DNA of 64,000 nucleotides, from the NCBI GenBank assembly GCA_025362495.1, contig JANYGI010000119.1, positions 55,211 through 119,210 of the forward strand. Direction: 5' to 3'. A model generated the notes under the pieces. It ran no database searches and was not told the origin of the DNA. It saw only the letters and a list, made by a program, of their open reading frames with translations. The position numbers and the translations under genes are program-made. The stretch is from Byssovorax sp. (GTDB taxonomy: Bacteria; Myxococcota_A; Polyangia; Polyangiales; Polyangiaceae). This document shows, in pieces, positions 1 through 8,349 of the stretch (positions are counted from its first letter, which is position 1; each line of letters opens with the position of its first letter).

Positions 1-301
1 CGAGCTTCGGCGCGCCCAGGGTCGGCGTGATCACGATCTCGCGGCCGATGATGTACTGGCTGAGGTACACGGAGAGGATCTCGATGTCCTTGTCGAAGGT
101 GGCAAAGCGATCTTCCGTCGTCACCGCGACCACCAGCTCTTGCGCGCGGATCTGCCGCTCGAGCTCCTTCGCTCCGATCACATTGCGCAGCGTGAACGCC
201 TCGTCTTCGAGCGCGTCGACGAGGACGCCGACGTCGGTGGCGGGGATCTCGACCCGCAGGTCGTAGCGGTACTGGATCGGGCCGGGGCTGGAGCTGGACA
301 C
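1..301 (-). CDS. partial hypothetical protein, C-terminus beyond the window
   Basis: This is an open reading frame of about 100 codons with strong GC bias at third positions that runs off the left edge, so its C-terminus is missing. The translation includes IQYRYDLRVEIPATDVG and later LSVYLSQYIIGREIVITPTL. I do not recognise the family and see no signal peptide or membrane helix. I chose the GTG at 301. An in-frame ATG at 403 exists, but the extra codons have poorer codon bias and that start would overlap the start of the divergent ctaA. It could share a divergent promoter with ctaA. Confidence 0.5.
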   Translation of the reverse strand, partial: MSSSSPGPIQYRYDLRVEIPATDVGVLVDALEDEAFTLRNVIGAKELERQIRAQELVVAVTTEDRFATFDKDIEILSVYLSQYIIGREIVITPTLGAPKL

Positions 302-401
302 GGCCGGGACTATTGGGCCGCGTCGGGCGCTCGTCGAGGCCGGACCGGCCTTGCGCAGGCTGCAACGGTGCTCCGACTGCGGTAGAGGGGAGACACCCGG
401 C

Positions 402-1370
402 ATGGTCAACACGCGCTTTCGTGGGTTCGCTTGGGCCACCCTCGCCTTCACCCTCGCGGTGATCCTCTGGGGCGCGTACGTGCGCGCCAGCGGATCCGGC
501 GCGGGCTGCGGCAGCCACTGGCCGACGTGCAACGGCGAGATCCTCCCTCGCCCGAAGACGATGGCCACCATCGTCGAATTCGCGCACCGCGTGACGTCGG
601 GCGCGATCACCCTCGTCGTCGTCGTCGAGGTCGTCTGGGCGTTCCTGGCCTATCCCAAGGGCCATCCGGTGCGACGCGGGGCCACGGCCTCGATGATCCT
701 CATGCTGACCGAGGGGCTCGTCGGCGCGGCCATCGTCCTCTTCGAGTACGTCGCGCACGACAAGTCCGTGGCCCGCGCCGCGTGGATGTCGATCCACCTC
801 ATCAACACCTTCTTCCTGATCGCGGCGCTGACGTGCACCGCGTGGTGGGCCTCGGGCGGCGCCGCGATCCGCCTCCGGCGCGGCGTCACGCTCGGCCTGG
901 TGGTGCTCGGCGCGATCGGTCTCCTCGCCGTCGGCGTCAGCGGCGCGATCACCGCGCTCGGCGACACGCTCTTCACCGCGCCTTCCCTCGCCCGCGGCAT
1001 CGCCGACGATCTCTCCCCGGCCGCGCACTTCCTGCAGAAGCTCCGGGTGATCCATCCGATCGAGGCCGTCCTCGTGGCGATATTTCTCTTCTACGCCCGC
1101 GTCCCCGTCGCGGCGCACCGCGCGACCCCCGCCGCGCGCCGCCTCTCGCTCGCGCTCGCGGGGCTGCTCGTGACGCAGGTGCTGCTCGGCCTCGTCAACC
1201 TCGTGCTGCTCGCGCCCGTCGCGATGCAGCTCATCCACCTGCTCGTCGCCGATCTGGTGTGGATCACGTTCGTGCTGCTCTCGGCCGAGGCCCTCGGCGA
1301 GGGCCAGCCGAGCGTGGCGACGGCGGCGATCGCCGACGCCGTCGGGCCGGCCGCGCGCGTCGAGGCGTAG
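402..1370 (+). CDS. ctaA: haem A synthase (COX15/CtaA family)
   Basis: This membrane enzyme oxidises the methyl group of haem O to give haem A for aa3-type cytochrome oxidases. The 322-residue product has about eight hydrophobic segments. Near the N-terminus it shows VRASGSGAGCGSHWPTCNG, the family signature after the first helix, followed by the haem-ligand motif EFAHR. Later His-containing helices (SIHLINT, QLIHLLVAD) fit the two-fold repeat of the family. An upstream in-frame start at 351 is possible, but the protein proper begins MVNTRFRGF at 402. It is divergent from the partial gene at the left edge. The family assignment is secure; whether the substrate is strictly haem O is inferred. 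Confidence 0.88.
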   Translation: MVNTRFRGFAWATLAFTLAVILWGAYVRASGSGAGCGSHWPTCNGEILPRPKTMATIVEFAHRVTSGAITLVVVVEVVWAFLAYPKGHPVRRGATASMILMLTEGLVGAAIVLFEYVAHDKSVARAAWMSIHLINTFFLIAALTCTAWWASGGAAIRLRRGVTLGLVVLGAIGLLAVGVSGAITALGDTLFTAPSLARGIADDLSPAAHFLQKLRVIHPIEAVLVAIFLFYARVPVAAHRATPAARRLSLALAGLLVTQVLLGLVNLVLLAPVAMQLIHLLVADLVWITFVLLSAEALGEGQPSVATAAIADAVGPAARVEA

Positions 1371-1464
1371 CCCGATCCCGGGGCGACGCCGGGCGAAATC
1401 TCCTCAACAACGCGCCTGATCCGGCGATGAGCTGGGGCGAGGCAATGCCTCGGTGCGAGGCCCC

Positions 1465-1890
1465 ATGAAAACCCTGACTTTTGGCCGAACGGCCGGCGTC
1501 CTGGTCCTCGTGCACACGAAGGCGCCACCGGATCAGGCCGAGTGGGAGGCGTATCTCGCCGAGGTTGTCGCCATCCGGCAAGCGAGCAAGGTGACGACGC
1601 TCCTCGTCGTCACCGACGGCGGCGCGCCCGACGCTTCGCAACGAGCCCAGCTCGCCCGGGCGTACGGCGACGATCTGACCGTCACCGCGGTGTGCAACGG
1701 GAGCCCCGTCGTGCAGCGCGTGATCACCGCGGTCGGCTGGATCACCCGCGCCCGGCTCCGCGGCTTCGCCTACGACGATCTCGCTGGGACCCTGGCGTAC
1801 CTCGGCGTCTCACCCACGGCGCTCGGCGCGATCACGGCGCTGGTCGTCAAGCTCCAGCGTCAGATCAACGCGCGCGTCGTGAAAACATGA
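1465..1890 (+). CDS. small conserved hypothetical protein (STAS/SpoIIAA-like size)
   Basis: This 141-residue soluble protein begins MKTLTFGRTAG, with a GAGG ribosome-binding site 4 nt upstream of the ATG. A GTG at 1453 is a weaker alternative start. The pattern of short hydrophobic strands (GVLVLVHT, KVTTLLVVTDGG, LTVTAVCNG) alternating with helices resembles the SpoIIAA/STAS-like single-domain proteins common in myxobacteria. I see no catalytic motif and would not assign a function. It lies 94 nt after ctaA on the same strand and ends at a convergent junction with the dehydrogenase gene. Confidence 0.6.
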   Translation: MKTLTFGRTAGVLVLVHTKAPPDQAEWEAYLAEVVAIRQASKVTTLLVVTDGGAPDASQRAQLARAYGDDLTVTAVCNGSPVVQRVITAVGWITRARLRGFAYDDLAGTLAYLGVSPTALGAITALVVKLQRQINARVVKT

Positions 1891-1935
1891 GCGAGCGGGT
1901 GACCCCGCGAGCCTCGCCGGGGGCCGCCCGCTCGC
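1891..1935. terminator. inverted repeat between convergent genes, likely bidirectional terminator
   Basis: A perfect 9-bp inverted repeat, GCGAGCGGG at 1891-1899 and CCCGCTCGC at 1927-1935, starts immediately after the stop codon at 1890. It ends 7 bases before the stop of the convergent dehydrogenase gene. There is no T-tract on either strand, so intrinsic termination is inferred from position and stem strength only. Confidence 0.45.
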
Positions 1936-1942
1936 GCGGCGA

Positions 1943-2707
1943 TCACATGCCGAGGCCGCCGTCGACGTCGATGCAGCGTCCCGAGAAGTACTCGCACTCG
2001 ATCACGAACTTCACCGCGAGCCAGATGTCCTCGGGCTCGCCGGTGCGGCCGACGGGGATCATCCCCACGAGGGCGTCGCGGGCCTTCTGGTTCATCCCGG
2101 CCGTCATCGGCGTCTCGACCATGCCGGGGGCGACGGCGCCGACGCGGATGCCGAAGGGCGCGAACTCGAGCGACCACGTCTTGGTGTTGACGGCCATGGC
2201 CGCCTTGGCCGCCGAGTAGTTCGACTGGCCGCGGTTACCGTGGCGGGCGATCGAGCTGATGTTGACGATCACGCCGCGCGTGCTGGTCTCGACCATCTTC
2301 GCGACGACGTCGCGCACCATCAGCGTCGCGCCGGTGAGGTTCACGTCGATGACGAGCTGCCACTGCTCGCGGCTGAGCTTGGTGATGGCGCCCGTGGTGC
2401 GATCCTTCTTCACGAGCAGGCCGTCGCGGAGGATGCCGGCGTTGTTGATCAGGCCGTTGAGCCCGCCCATCGACTCGTGGGCCCACGTCACGAAGGAGCC
2501 GACCTCGCCCTCGTCGGCGACGTTGAGCTTGCGGGCGTGGATCTTCCCCTTGAAGCCCTTCGACTCCTCGGCCAGCGCCGCGAGCTCGGCCTCCTTGACG
2601 TCGCCGGCGGCGACCTGGGCGCCCGCTTCGGCGAGCCGGAGCGCGTAGTGCCGCCCGAGGCCCTGCGCCGCGCCCGTCACGATGAACTTTCCGTCTTCCA
2701 GTCGCAT
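1943..2707 (-). CDS. short-chain dehydrogenase/reductase (SDR, FabG-like)
   Basis: This is an NAD(P)-dependent oxidoreductase of 254 residues with a classical SDR fold. The cofactor motif TGAAQGLG is near residue 13, followed by NNAG and the catalytic Ser-Tyr-Lys set (ISSIAR, then YSAAK). The C-terminal GRCIDVDGGLGM is typical of 3-oxoacyl-ACP reductase-like members. The start at 2707 is supported by a strong ribosome-binding site (GGAGGAAG) 5 nt upstream; an open extension to 2800 lacks one. The substrate cannot be read from the sequence. Although FabG-like, it is 9 kb from the PUFA genes and on the other strand, so there is no reason to link it to them. Confidence 0.85.
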   Translation of the reverse strand: MRLEDGKFIVTGAAQGLGRHYALRLAEAGAQVAAGDVKEAELAALAEESKGFKGKIHARKLNVADEGEVGSFVTWAHESMGGLNGLINNAGILRDGLLVKKDRTTGAITKLSREQWQLVIDVNLTGATLMVRDVVAKMVETSTRGVIVNISSIARHGNRGQSNYSAAKAAMAVNTKTWSLEFAPFGIRVGAVAPGMVETPMTAGMNQKARDALVGMIPVGRTGEPEDIWLAVKFVIECEYFSGRCIDVDGGLGM

Positions 2708-2831
2708 GAATCTTCCTCCGAGGCTGCGGCCCGTCGTGGGCCCTGGCCGGCGGCGGCGAGGCCCCTGGCAGGGCGCCGCTCCGGCGCCTCCGCTTACCAC
2801 AGCTTGCGCTCACCCTCCTCGATGATATCCA

Positions 2832-3302
2832 ATGCACGCCATGAGCACGCCCCACCGACTCGCCGTACTCGCGCTCGCCGTCGTCACCGCCGCGGCGATC
2901 CCCGCCTGCAGCAAGGGCGGCTCGAGCGCCGGAGAGGCCGCCCCGCACATCGCCGCGTCATCGGATCCGGCCGGCAAAGACATCGTCGAGGGCGCCGTCA
3001 TCGCGGCCCGCGAGAAGATCGGCGGCATCCGCCTCTACAAGGTCACCCACGTGGACGACTACCCCGATCCGATCGGGTACGAGTACCACATGATCGCCTA
3101 CGATCCGAAGTGCGACACCTACGAGGCGTGCGCGAAGCTCTGGCAAAGCCACCAGGCGAAATCGATGTACGACCACCTGGTCGTGCGCGAGGTCAACTTC
3201 CTCCCGCGCGATCACCGCGTGCTCTTCGTCGAGCCGCTGACCGAGGCCGAGCGCGCCACGTACGACAAGGCGCGCGACAGCCGGGCAGCGCCCACGCCCT
3301 GA
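2832..3302 (+). CDS. hypothetical lipoprotein
   Basis: The product has 156 residues and starts with a lipoprotein signal peptide (positive STPHR, hydrophobic core, lipobox IPAC followed by SKGGSS). The mature part has no recognised domain. It contains a Tyr/Asp-rich stretch (VDDYPDPIGYEYHMIAYDP) and two Cys that could form a disulphide (CDTYEAC). A second in-frame ATG at 2841 may be the true start; neither has a clear ribosome-binding site. It is divergent from the SDR gene and convergent with the sigma factor gene 16 nt downstream. Confidence 0.65.
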   Translation: MHAMSTPHRLAVLALAVVTAAAIPACSKGGSSAGEAAPHIAASSDPAGKDIVEGAVIAAREKIGGIRLYKVTHVDDYPDPIGYEYHMIAYDPKCDTYEACAKLWQSHQAKSMYDHLVVREVNFLPRDHRVLFVEPLTEAERATYDKARDSRAAPTP

Positions 3303-3318
3303 TCGGCGGCTCTCCCGC

Positions 3319-3987
3319 TCAGGCGTGGTCGCGCAGCGCCTTGCCGAGAGTGGCAATCGCGCGCTCGTGGAGGCGGCTCGCCCAGCTCTTGCTGATGCCG
3401 AGATCCTCGGCGATCACGTCGAACGCTTCGCCTCCGTAATAGTGCCGTTCGACGAGCGCGCGCTCGCGCTCGGGCAGATCCGAGAGCGCGCCTCGAACGC
3501 TCGCGGCGACCTGGGCTCGCGACGTCACCTCCTCCGGAGAGGTGGAGTCGTCGTGAACGCTCATCGCGTCGCCGCGCGAGGTCGCCAGGCCCAGGGCCAG
3601 CGCCGCCGCCTGATCTTCGAGGAGGCCAGTCAGGCGCGACTGGAACCCTTCGGCCGAGCCGTCGCCGCCCTCGTCGGGATCGGCTACCTGCTCCAGGTGC
3701 CGTTCCGAGGCCATCACCGCGTTGAGGCGCGCCGCGGCCGAGCGCGCGTGCGTCGTCCGCCTCACCTCGTCGAAGATGGCCCATTTGAGCTTCCGCGCCG
3801 CGTAGGCGGCGAACGTCGACCGGGCTGGATCGTAGGTTTGATTGACGCCGAGGAGGGCGAGCCGCCCGATGCCGCGCAGCTCGTCCACCTCGACGTGCGG
3901 GCCCAGGCGCCGCGCCAGGCGATAGGCCACCGCGTCCACGACCTTCATTCCCTCGCTGATTCGATCGACCTCGGCGAGCACGCTCAA
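3319..3987 (-). CDS. sigma-70 family RNA polymerase sigma factor (FliA/WhiG/SigB-like)
   Basis: The 222-residue protein carries sigma region 2 in the N-terminal half (VDELRGIGRLALLGV, then FAAYAARKLKWAIFDEVRR, a typical 2.3/2.4 stretch). Region 4 is at the C-terminus (LPERERALVERHYYGGE, then the helix-turn-helix DLGISKSWASRLHERAI). Region 1.1 is absent and region 3 is weak or replaced by an acidic linker, so this is a reduced group 3 factor related to the flagellar/stress sigmas. It overlaps the upstream 93-codon ORF by four bases (ATGA). No flagellar genes are nearby, so a motility role is not implied. Confidence 0.82.
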   Translation of the reverse strand: MSVLAEVDRISEGMKVVDAVAYRLARRLGPHVEVDELRGIGRLALLGVNQTYDPARSTFAAYAARKLKWAIFDEVRRTTHARSAAARLNAVMASERHLEQVADPDEGGDGSAEGFQSRLTGLLEDQAAALALGLATSRGDAMSVHDDSTSPEEVTSRAQVAASVRGALSDLPERERALVERHYYGGEAFDVIAEDLGISKSWASRLHERAIATLGKALRDHA

Positions 3988-4265
3988 CCCACCTTCTTGC
4001 CGCCGCGGCGGAGAGAGACCACGTTGCCGGAGGCCTCGGCTGGCAGCACTTTCCCGGTGGGATCGCGGCGGACTTCGCCGCTGCTGTCGACCGAGATCGG
4101 GCGCGCGCGGCGAGCGAGCTTGGCGGCCTTCGCGTCGCCCGCGAGCACCTCGGCGAGCTGCTCGCGCATCCAGGCGATCTCGCCCTCGGACAGGCGGTCT
4201 CGATACGGGGCCACGGCGGCGTCGATCTGCGCGGTCAACCAGGGATCGTCGGAGGAGTCGGTCAT
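3984..4265 (-). CDS. small protein coupled to the sigma factor; possible sigma regulator
   Basis: The 93-residue product (MTDSSDDPWLTAQIDA at the start) has a predicted helical N-terminal half, LSEGEIAWMREQLAEVL, and a basic tail ending RRGGKKVG. Its stop overlaps the sigma factor start (ATGA), so the two are translated together. Small proteins coupled to alternative sigma factors are often anti-sigma or co-regulatory proteins. There is no zinc-binding motif or membrane helix, so that role is only inferred from position. Confidence 0.55.
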   Translation of the reverse strand: MTDSSDDPWLTAQIDAAVAPYRDRLSEGEIAWMREQLAEVLAGDAKAAKLARRARPISVDSSGEVRRDPTGKVLPAEASGNVVSLRRGGKKVG

Positions 4266-4508
4266 GACGAGGGTGACGTCAACGTATCGAGACGTGAAAA
4301 CAGTTTACAACTAAGGAACGAAAGAAACTGCGCGACGCCACGTTTCCCGGGAGCCGCGGAGCAAGACCGGGAGATCGCCAATTCATTGACGACTTGCGCG
4401 GCGACGAAGCAATGGCCTGTCTTCACTCCGAGGACGCGTGCGCGCTGGATCCGCTGGATCCGCCGGATCGCGCGGAAGCCGCGCCCTTGTGATATCGTCC
4501 GCGCCACC

Positions 4509-4721
4509 TTGCGTTCCCGACGCTCGTCCCTCGCCGCTCGCCTCGTCGCCGTCACGCTGGCCGTTGCGTCACTCGCGGGATCCGGCTCGTCGTTCGCGCA
4601 GGCGCCGCCCAGCGCGGCCGACAAGGAGACGGCGCGCACCCTCATGAACGCGGGCGACGATCGCTTCGAAGCCGGAGAATTCGGGGGCGCGCTCAAGGGC
4701 TATCAGGGCGCCGGCTTCGAG
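4509..4721 (+). pseudogene. N-terminal remnant of a secreted TPR-type protein
   Basis: A TTG-started frame encodes a signal peptide (LAARLVAVTLAVASLAG, cleavage near SSFAQA). It is followed by ADKETARTLMNAGDDRFEAG and GEFGGALKGYQGA, the first helices of a tetratricopeptide protein of the kind encoded intact at 48908-49915. After about residue 71 the frame becomes Arg/Pro-rich and runs into the antisense of the prenyl synthase gene. The rest of the protein is therefore missing. It looks like a gene cut off by recombination rather than a working small protein. Confidence 0.55.
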
Positions 4722-4764
4722 CGTCATGGGGGAACGCTATCATGCCGGCCGGCCCGGGGCGGGA

Positions 4765-5862
4765 TCACTCCTCTTCGCCCCAGCGCGCCGCCTCGGCCAC
4801 GACGTCGTCGAGGTGCCCGAGCAGGCTCTGCTCCACGGCGGCCATGCCATCTCTGGCTTCCTTCGTGAAGCCCGACGCCACGCTCGCGCGCGCGGCCACG
4901 GCGATCTCGGCGCGCACCCACGCCGCGCAGCCCGCGACGATGTCGTGGCGCTCGATCAGATCCGCGAGCCGCGCCCGCTCCCCGAGCTCCATGGCCTTCT
5001 TGCCGGCGATGGACTCGACGAGATCGCGATCATCGCCCGTGGTGCGCTCGTGCAGGAAGAGCAGCGGCAACGAAGGGCGCCCTTCGAGCAGGTTGCGGAG
5101 GCCGTCCTTCCCCGTCGACGCGGGCGGCGCCACGAGATCGGTGAGATCGTCGAGGGCCTGGAACGCGAGCCCGAGGCTGCGGCCCCAGGCGATGGCCTCG
5201 GCGGGATCGGCGTCTTCACGCGCGAGGACCAGGCCGGCGGCGAACGGCGCGGCGAACGCCTGATAGGCAGTCTTGTCGAGGATCTCGCGGCGGAGAGCGG
5301 CCTCGTCGTCGCCCAGCCGGCGAAAGCCGAGCAGATCGTGGAACTGGCCTGTACCGGCGCGGCAACACGCGTCGAGCAAGAGCTCGTAGGCGGCCACGTC
5401 GCCCGCGGTCGCCCCGCGGCCGGGCGCGAGGTGCCGCATCGCGAGCACGTTGAGCATGTTGCCCATGATCACCGCGAGATCACGGGCCTCCAGCCAGCCG
5501 ATCGTGCGATCCGAAGCCTGGATCGCCAGGCCGAGCGCGGGCTTGCCGCGGCGCAACGTCGCGCTGTCCATCACGTCGTCGTGGACGAGCATGAAGAGGT
5601 GGAGCAGCTCCACGCCCGTGGCGAAGCGCTCGATCCGATCACCCGAGGGCGCCCCGCCCCCGGCGACGCTCCCCAGCAGCACGAGCTGGGCGCGCACGAG
5701 GTGCTTGGGGCCGCGGCTGATCGCCAGCACCGCCGCCACCGCGTCGCGCCACGCGGGCGAGGCGCCGTACGAGCCCATCTGGGCGATGGCGTCGTCGAGG
5801 CGGCGCTCGATCCGGGCGACCGGCGCGGCGAGATCTTCACGGATGGCGCTGGGTTTCGTCAT
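4765..5862 (-). CDS. polyprenyl diphosphate synthase (trans-isoprenyl, GGPP/FPP synthase family)
   Basis: This enzyme condenses isopentenyl diphosphate with an allylic diphosphate to extend an isoprenoid chain. The 365-residue product has the first Asp-rich motif DDVMD at 95-99 after LLHLFMLVH, GQFHDL near 172, KTA at 197-199, and the second Asp-rich motif DDLTD at 238-242. Residues 5 and 4 before the first Asp-rich motif are small or hydrophobic (M, L), so chain length cannot be fixed; C15 to C20 or longer are possible. It lies 135 nt downstream of the sterol reductase homologue on the same strand, suggesting an isoprenoid/sterol context. Confidence 0.85.
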   Translation of the reverse strand: MTKPSAIREDLAAPVARIERRLDDAIAQMGSYGASPAWRDAVAAVLAISRGPKHLVRAQLVLLGSVAGGGAPSGDRIERFATGVELLHLFMLVHDDVMDSATLRRGKPALGLAIQASDRTIGWLEARDLAVIMGNMLNVLAMRHLAPGRGATAGDVAAYELLLDACCRAGTGQFHDLLGFRRLGDDEAALRREILDKTAYQAFAAPFAAGLVLAREDADPAEAIAWGRSLGLAFQALDDLTDLVAPPASTGKDGLRNLLEGRPSLPLLFLHERTTGDDRDLVESIAGKKAMELGERARLADLIERHDIVAGCAAWVRAEIAVAARASVASGFTKEARDGMAAVEQSLLGHLDDVVAEAARWGEEE

Positions 5863-5997
5863 GGTTCCCTCGTCCTCGGGTGGGGTGCGGAGCGCCGCCC
5901 GCGGCGGCTCCCGGCGATCATAGGCGCTGCCGGCGCGCGAATCGACCTCGCCGCGGACTGGACGCCTGCACGGGCTCGCTCGTCATCCCGCGCGACC

Positions 5998-7131
5998 TCA
6001 GTAAACCCAGGGGATGATCCGGTAAGGCACCTTCTTGCAGTACCGGGCCCACAGGTCGCCATACTTCGCCGCGCAGCGCTGATCGTCGAAGTGCTGCCGG
6101 GGAAACAGGAGAGCAACGTAGTAGAGCGGGTACAGCCACGGATACACGCTCAGCGGGCGCCCGAGCGAGAGGCAGAGCCCGAGGGCCATGAAGATCTCGC
6201 CAAGATAGTTGATGTGGCGCGAGAGCCGCCAGAAGCCGCTCGCGAGGAGGTGCTTGCCGCCGCCGCTCACCGTCTCCGGAGCGAGGATCCCGAAGAGCTT
6301 CGCCCCGGGCCTCGTCTTGAAGAGAAACTTCTGCAGATTGGCGCCGCGCGAGAGGCCCCAGCCGGCGAAGAACAGGAGCCCACAGGCCACGAGGAGCGGA
6401 GTCGGGGTGTGCGGATTGGGCTCCTCGGCGAGGGCCCAGAGGCCGACACAGTAGAAGAACGGATAGAACACGAGGCACCCCCAGCCGAGCTTGAAGCCCA
6501 CCCGTTCGGCGAAGAAGTCGTACGTGTAGAGGTGGACCTCCTCGAAATTCAGATACTCTGTCAGGAAGAAGCTGAAGAGGCCTGCGTGGAGGAGCACGCC
6601 GGGCGAAGGGTCCGCCGGGTGCAAGAGCAGGTGACGCGCCGTGAACGAGAGCACGTTGAGCTCGAGCATGATCGCGCCGACGAGGTAGAGGTACATCTTG
6701 GCGTCGACGCGCCCGCGGAGCCACTGGGGGTTCTCGAGCCGGCCCAGGTAGAGCGCGGCGCCAATGCTCTGGCCGGGGACCGGCGGCGCGCCGAGCACGA
6801 CCGAGAGCGTGAAGACGAGCCCGAGGGCGCACGCGCCCGCCGCGGCCTCCCAGCGGTGCACGAAGAAGAAGTCCCAGGGCAAGAGGCCTTGCCAGCACGC
6901 GAGCCCGTAGAGCGCGAGGACGACGAGATGAACGCGCAAGCCGTTGAGTCGATAGCGGAGCGGCTTACCCGTGGAGGGATCGAGCACGTAGCCGTCGGTC
7001 CAGCGGCCGGGGACGAGCAGATGCAGCGCGAGGACGAGCGCGTAAACCAGCGCGGGTGAGAGGAGGCCGATCAGCATGAGGTCCTGTTCGTGGGGGTGCG
7101 CACGGTAGAGCACCCCACGGATCGAGACCAC
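5998..7131 (-). CDS. ERG4/ERG24-family sterol C14/C7-type reductase
   Basis: This is an integral membrane NADPH-dependent reductase of sterol double bonds, by family. The 377-residue protein has eight or more hydrophobic segments. The C-terminal hallmarks are SGFWRLSRHINYLGEIF, then DDQRCAAKYGDLWARYCKKV and YRIIPWVY, which match the conserved end of delta-14-sterol reductase, lamin-B-receptor-like and DHCR7 proteins. The first start (GTG at 7131) is uncertain; a Met at 7077 begins directly before the first membrane segment. Such genes are rare in bacteria and known mainly from sterol-making myxobacteria and methylotrophs. No sterol cyclase or squalene monooxygenase is in this window. Which double bond is reduced is not determinable here. 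Confidence 0.82.
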   Translation of the reverse strand: MVSIRGVLYRAHPHEQDLMLIGLLSPALVYALVLALHLLVPGRWTDGYVLDPSTGKPLRYRLNGLRVHLVVLALYGLACWQGLLPWDFFFVHRWEAAAGACALGLVFTLSVVLGAPPVPGQSIGAALYLGRLENPQWLRGRVDAKMYLYLVGAIMLELNVLSFTARHLLLHPADPSPGVLLHAGLFSFFLTEYLNFEEVHLYTYDFFAERVGFKLGWGCLVFYPFFYCVGLWALAEEPNPHTPTPLLVACGLLFFAGWGLSRGANLQKFLFKTRPGAKLFGILAPETVSGGGKHLLASGFWRLSRHINYLGEIFMALGLCLSLGRPLSVYPWLYPLYYVALLFPRQHFDDQRCAAKYGDLWARYCKKVPYRIIPWVY

Positions 7132-7188
7132 GACAAAGCGCTGAAGGCCGGGCGCCGACGCGGCGCGCGGGCCGGGGACGCGAGAGCG

Positions 7189-8313
7189 CTAGAGGCCGCG
7201 CGCGCAGCGGAATCCGGCGTTTTCGCTGCGCTCCGAGGGAGCTGCGCCGAGGCGCGCGGCGGCGCGGAGGCGGGACGCGTCGCCGAGCCACGAGCCCCCG
7301 CGGAGCACGCGAGACTCCGACCCGTTGATGTCAGCGCAGTTGACGCACGCCACGCCTCCGCCCCCGTACCAGGCGGCGTCATACCAGTCCAGGTTCCACT
7401 CGAGCTCGCCTCCGGCCAGATCGCGGTGCCCCCACCGCCCGTTCCCCGCCGGGTGGCTGCCGACCGCGAGGAGCGCCGTCGCGCCGCTGGCCGCGGAGGC
7501 GGCGCGCGCCGGGTTCAACGTCGGATCGTCGCCTCCCCAGGGGTAGAGTCGGTTCTCTTTTCCTCCGCTGGCCGCGTACTCCCACTCCGCTTCCGTCGGC
7601 AAGCGGCCGCCATCCCAGGCGCAGAACGCCGCGGCCTCGAACCAGCTCACGCAGTTGATCGCCGCGTCCTCGTGGGCGCCCGCCGCGTCGCTCCAGCTCT
7701 GCTGCTCCGGGGAGCACTTCAGTTGACTCACCAGGGTTGCTCTCGAATCGGCGAGGCTCGCATTCCAGCTCTCCCGCCAACCGCTGCTGGCGATGAGCGG
7801 GTGAGCGCCCGCGCCGACCGCGGGCGGCGTGCCGTCGAACGCGTCGACGAACTTGCGGAACCGGCTCACCGTCACCTCGAAGGCGTCGAGCGCGAAGCCC
7901 GACACCGTCACCATGTGCTCCGAGAGCTCGTCGCCGGGCCCCGCGTACGCGTCCGATCCGCCGAGGCTCCTGCCCATCGGGAAGGTGCCCCCCGCGACGG
8001 CGAGACGCTGGCAACACGAGGTCCCACCGCAGTCGAGCCCGCCTGCGCACGACGGCCCCTCCGCCAGATCATCACCGCCGCTTCCACCGCCGCCGCCGCT
8101 TCCACCGCTGCCGCCGTCACCGCTCGGATCGGCGCCTCCGCCCCCGCCGGCCCCGCCGTCGCCCGTCATGCTCGCGCCGCTCGACGAGGTCACCTGTGCT
8201 CCGCTCGTCGACGCGTGCGGAGGGGCGATTGGCACGGCCTTGCTCGTACAGGCGACGAAGATCGCGCCACAGGCGAGCATACCCAGCACGGCATTCTGCG
8301 TTCGAGGAATCAT
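7189..8313 (-). CDS. lipoprotein with formylglycine-generating-enzyme (SUMF1/FGE-sulfatase) domain
   Basis: The 374-residue product has a lipobox (FVAC followed by TSK). A long Gly/Ser/Asp-rich linker follows to about residue 85 (GGGGADPSGDGGSGGSGGG). Then comes an FGE-sulfatase domain: GGTFPMGRS, ALDAFEVTVSRFRKFVDAF, LPTEAEWEYAASGG, RLYPWGG and RVLRGGSWLGDASRLRAA, ending NAGFRCARGL. True FGE oxidises a Cys of a sulfatase. Most bacterial surface-linked SUMF1 proteins are of unknown role, and the catalytic Cys pair is not evident here. It follows the fibro-slime protein gene by 36 nt and is probably cotranscribed with it. Confidence 0.82.
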   Translation of the reverse strand: MIPRTQNAVLGMLACGAIFVACTSKAVPIAPPHASTSGAQVTSSSGASMTGDGGAGGGGGADPSGDGGSGGSGGGGGSGGDDLAEGPSCAGGLDCGGTSCCQRLAVAGGTFPMGRSLGGSDAYAGPGDELSEHMVTVSGFALDAFEVTVSRFRKFVDAFDGTPPAVGAGAHPLIASSGWRESWNASLADSRATLVSQLKCSPEQQSWSDAAGAHEDAAINCVSWFEAAAFCAWDGGRLPTEAEWEYAASGGKENRLYPWGGDDPTLNPARAASAASGATALLAVGSHPAGNGRWGHRDLAGGELEWNLDWYDAAWYGGGGVACVNCADINGSESRVLRGGSWLGDASRLRAAARLGAAPSERSENAGFRCARGL

Positions 8314-8349
8314 CAGGACCCTTTCAGGTCATCGGAGCCCGGCCGGGCC

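Noticed and set aside
1943..2707. The FabG-like SDR as a PUFA synthesis partner
   Set aside because: It is 9 kb away, on the other strand, and Pfa2 already has a ketoreductase.
4262..4696. A minus-strand 144-codon frame upstream of the small sigma-associated ORF
   Set aside because: Poor codon bias and no ribosome-binding site; it is antisense to the signal peptide of the TPR remnant.
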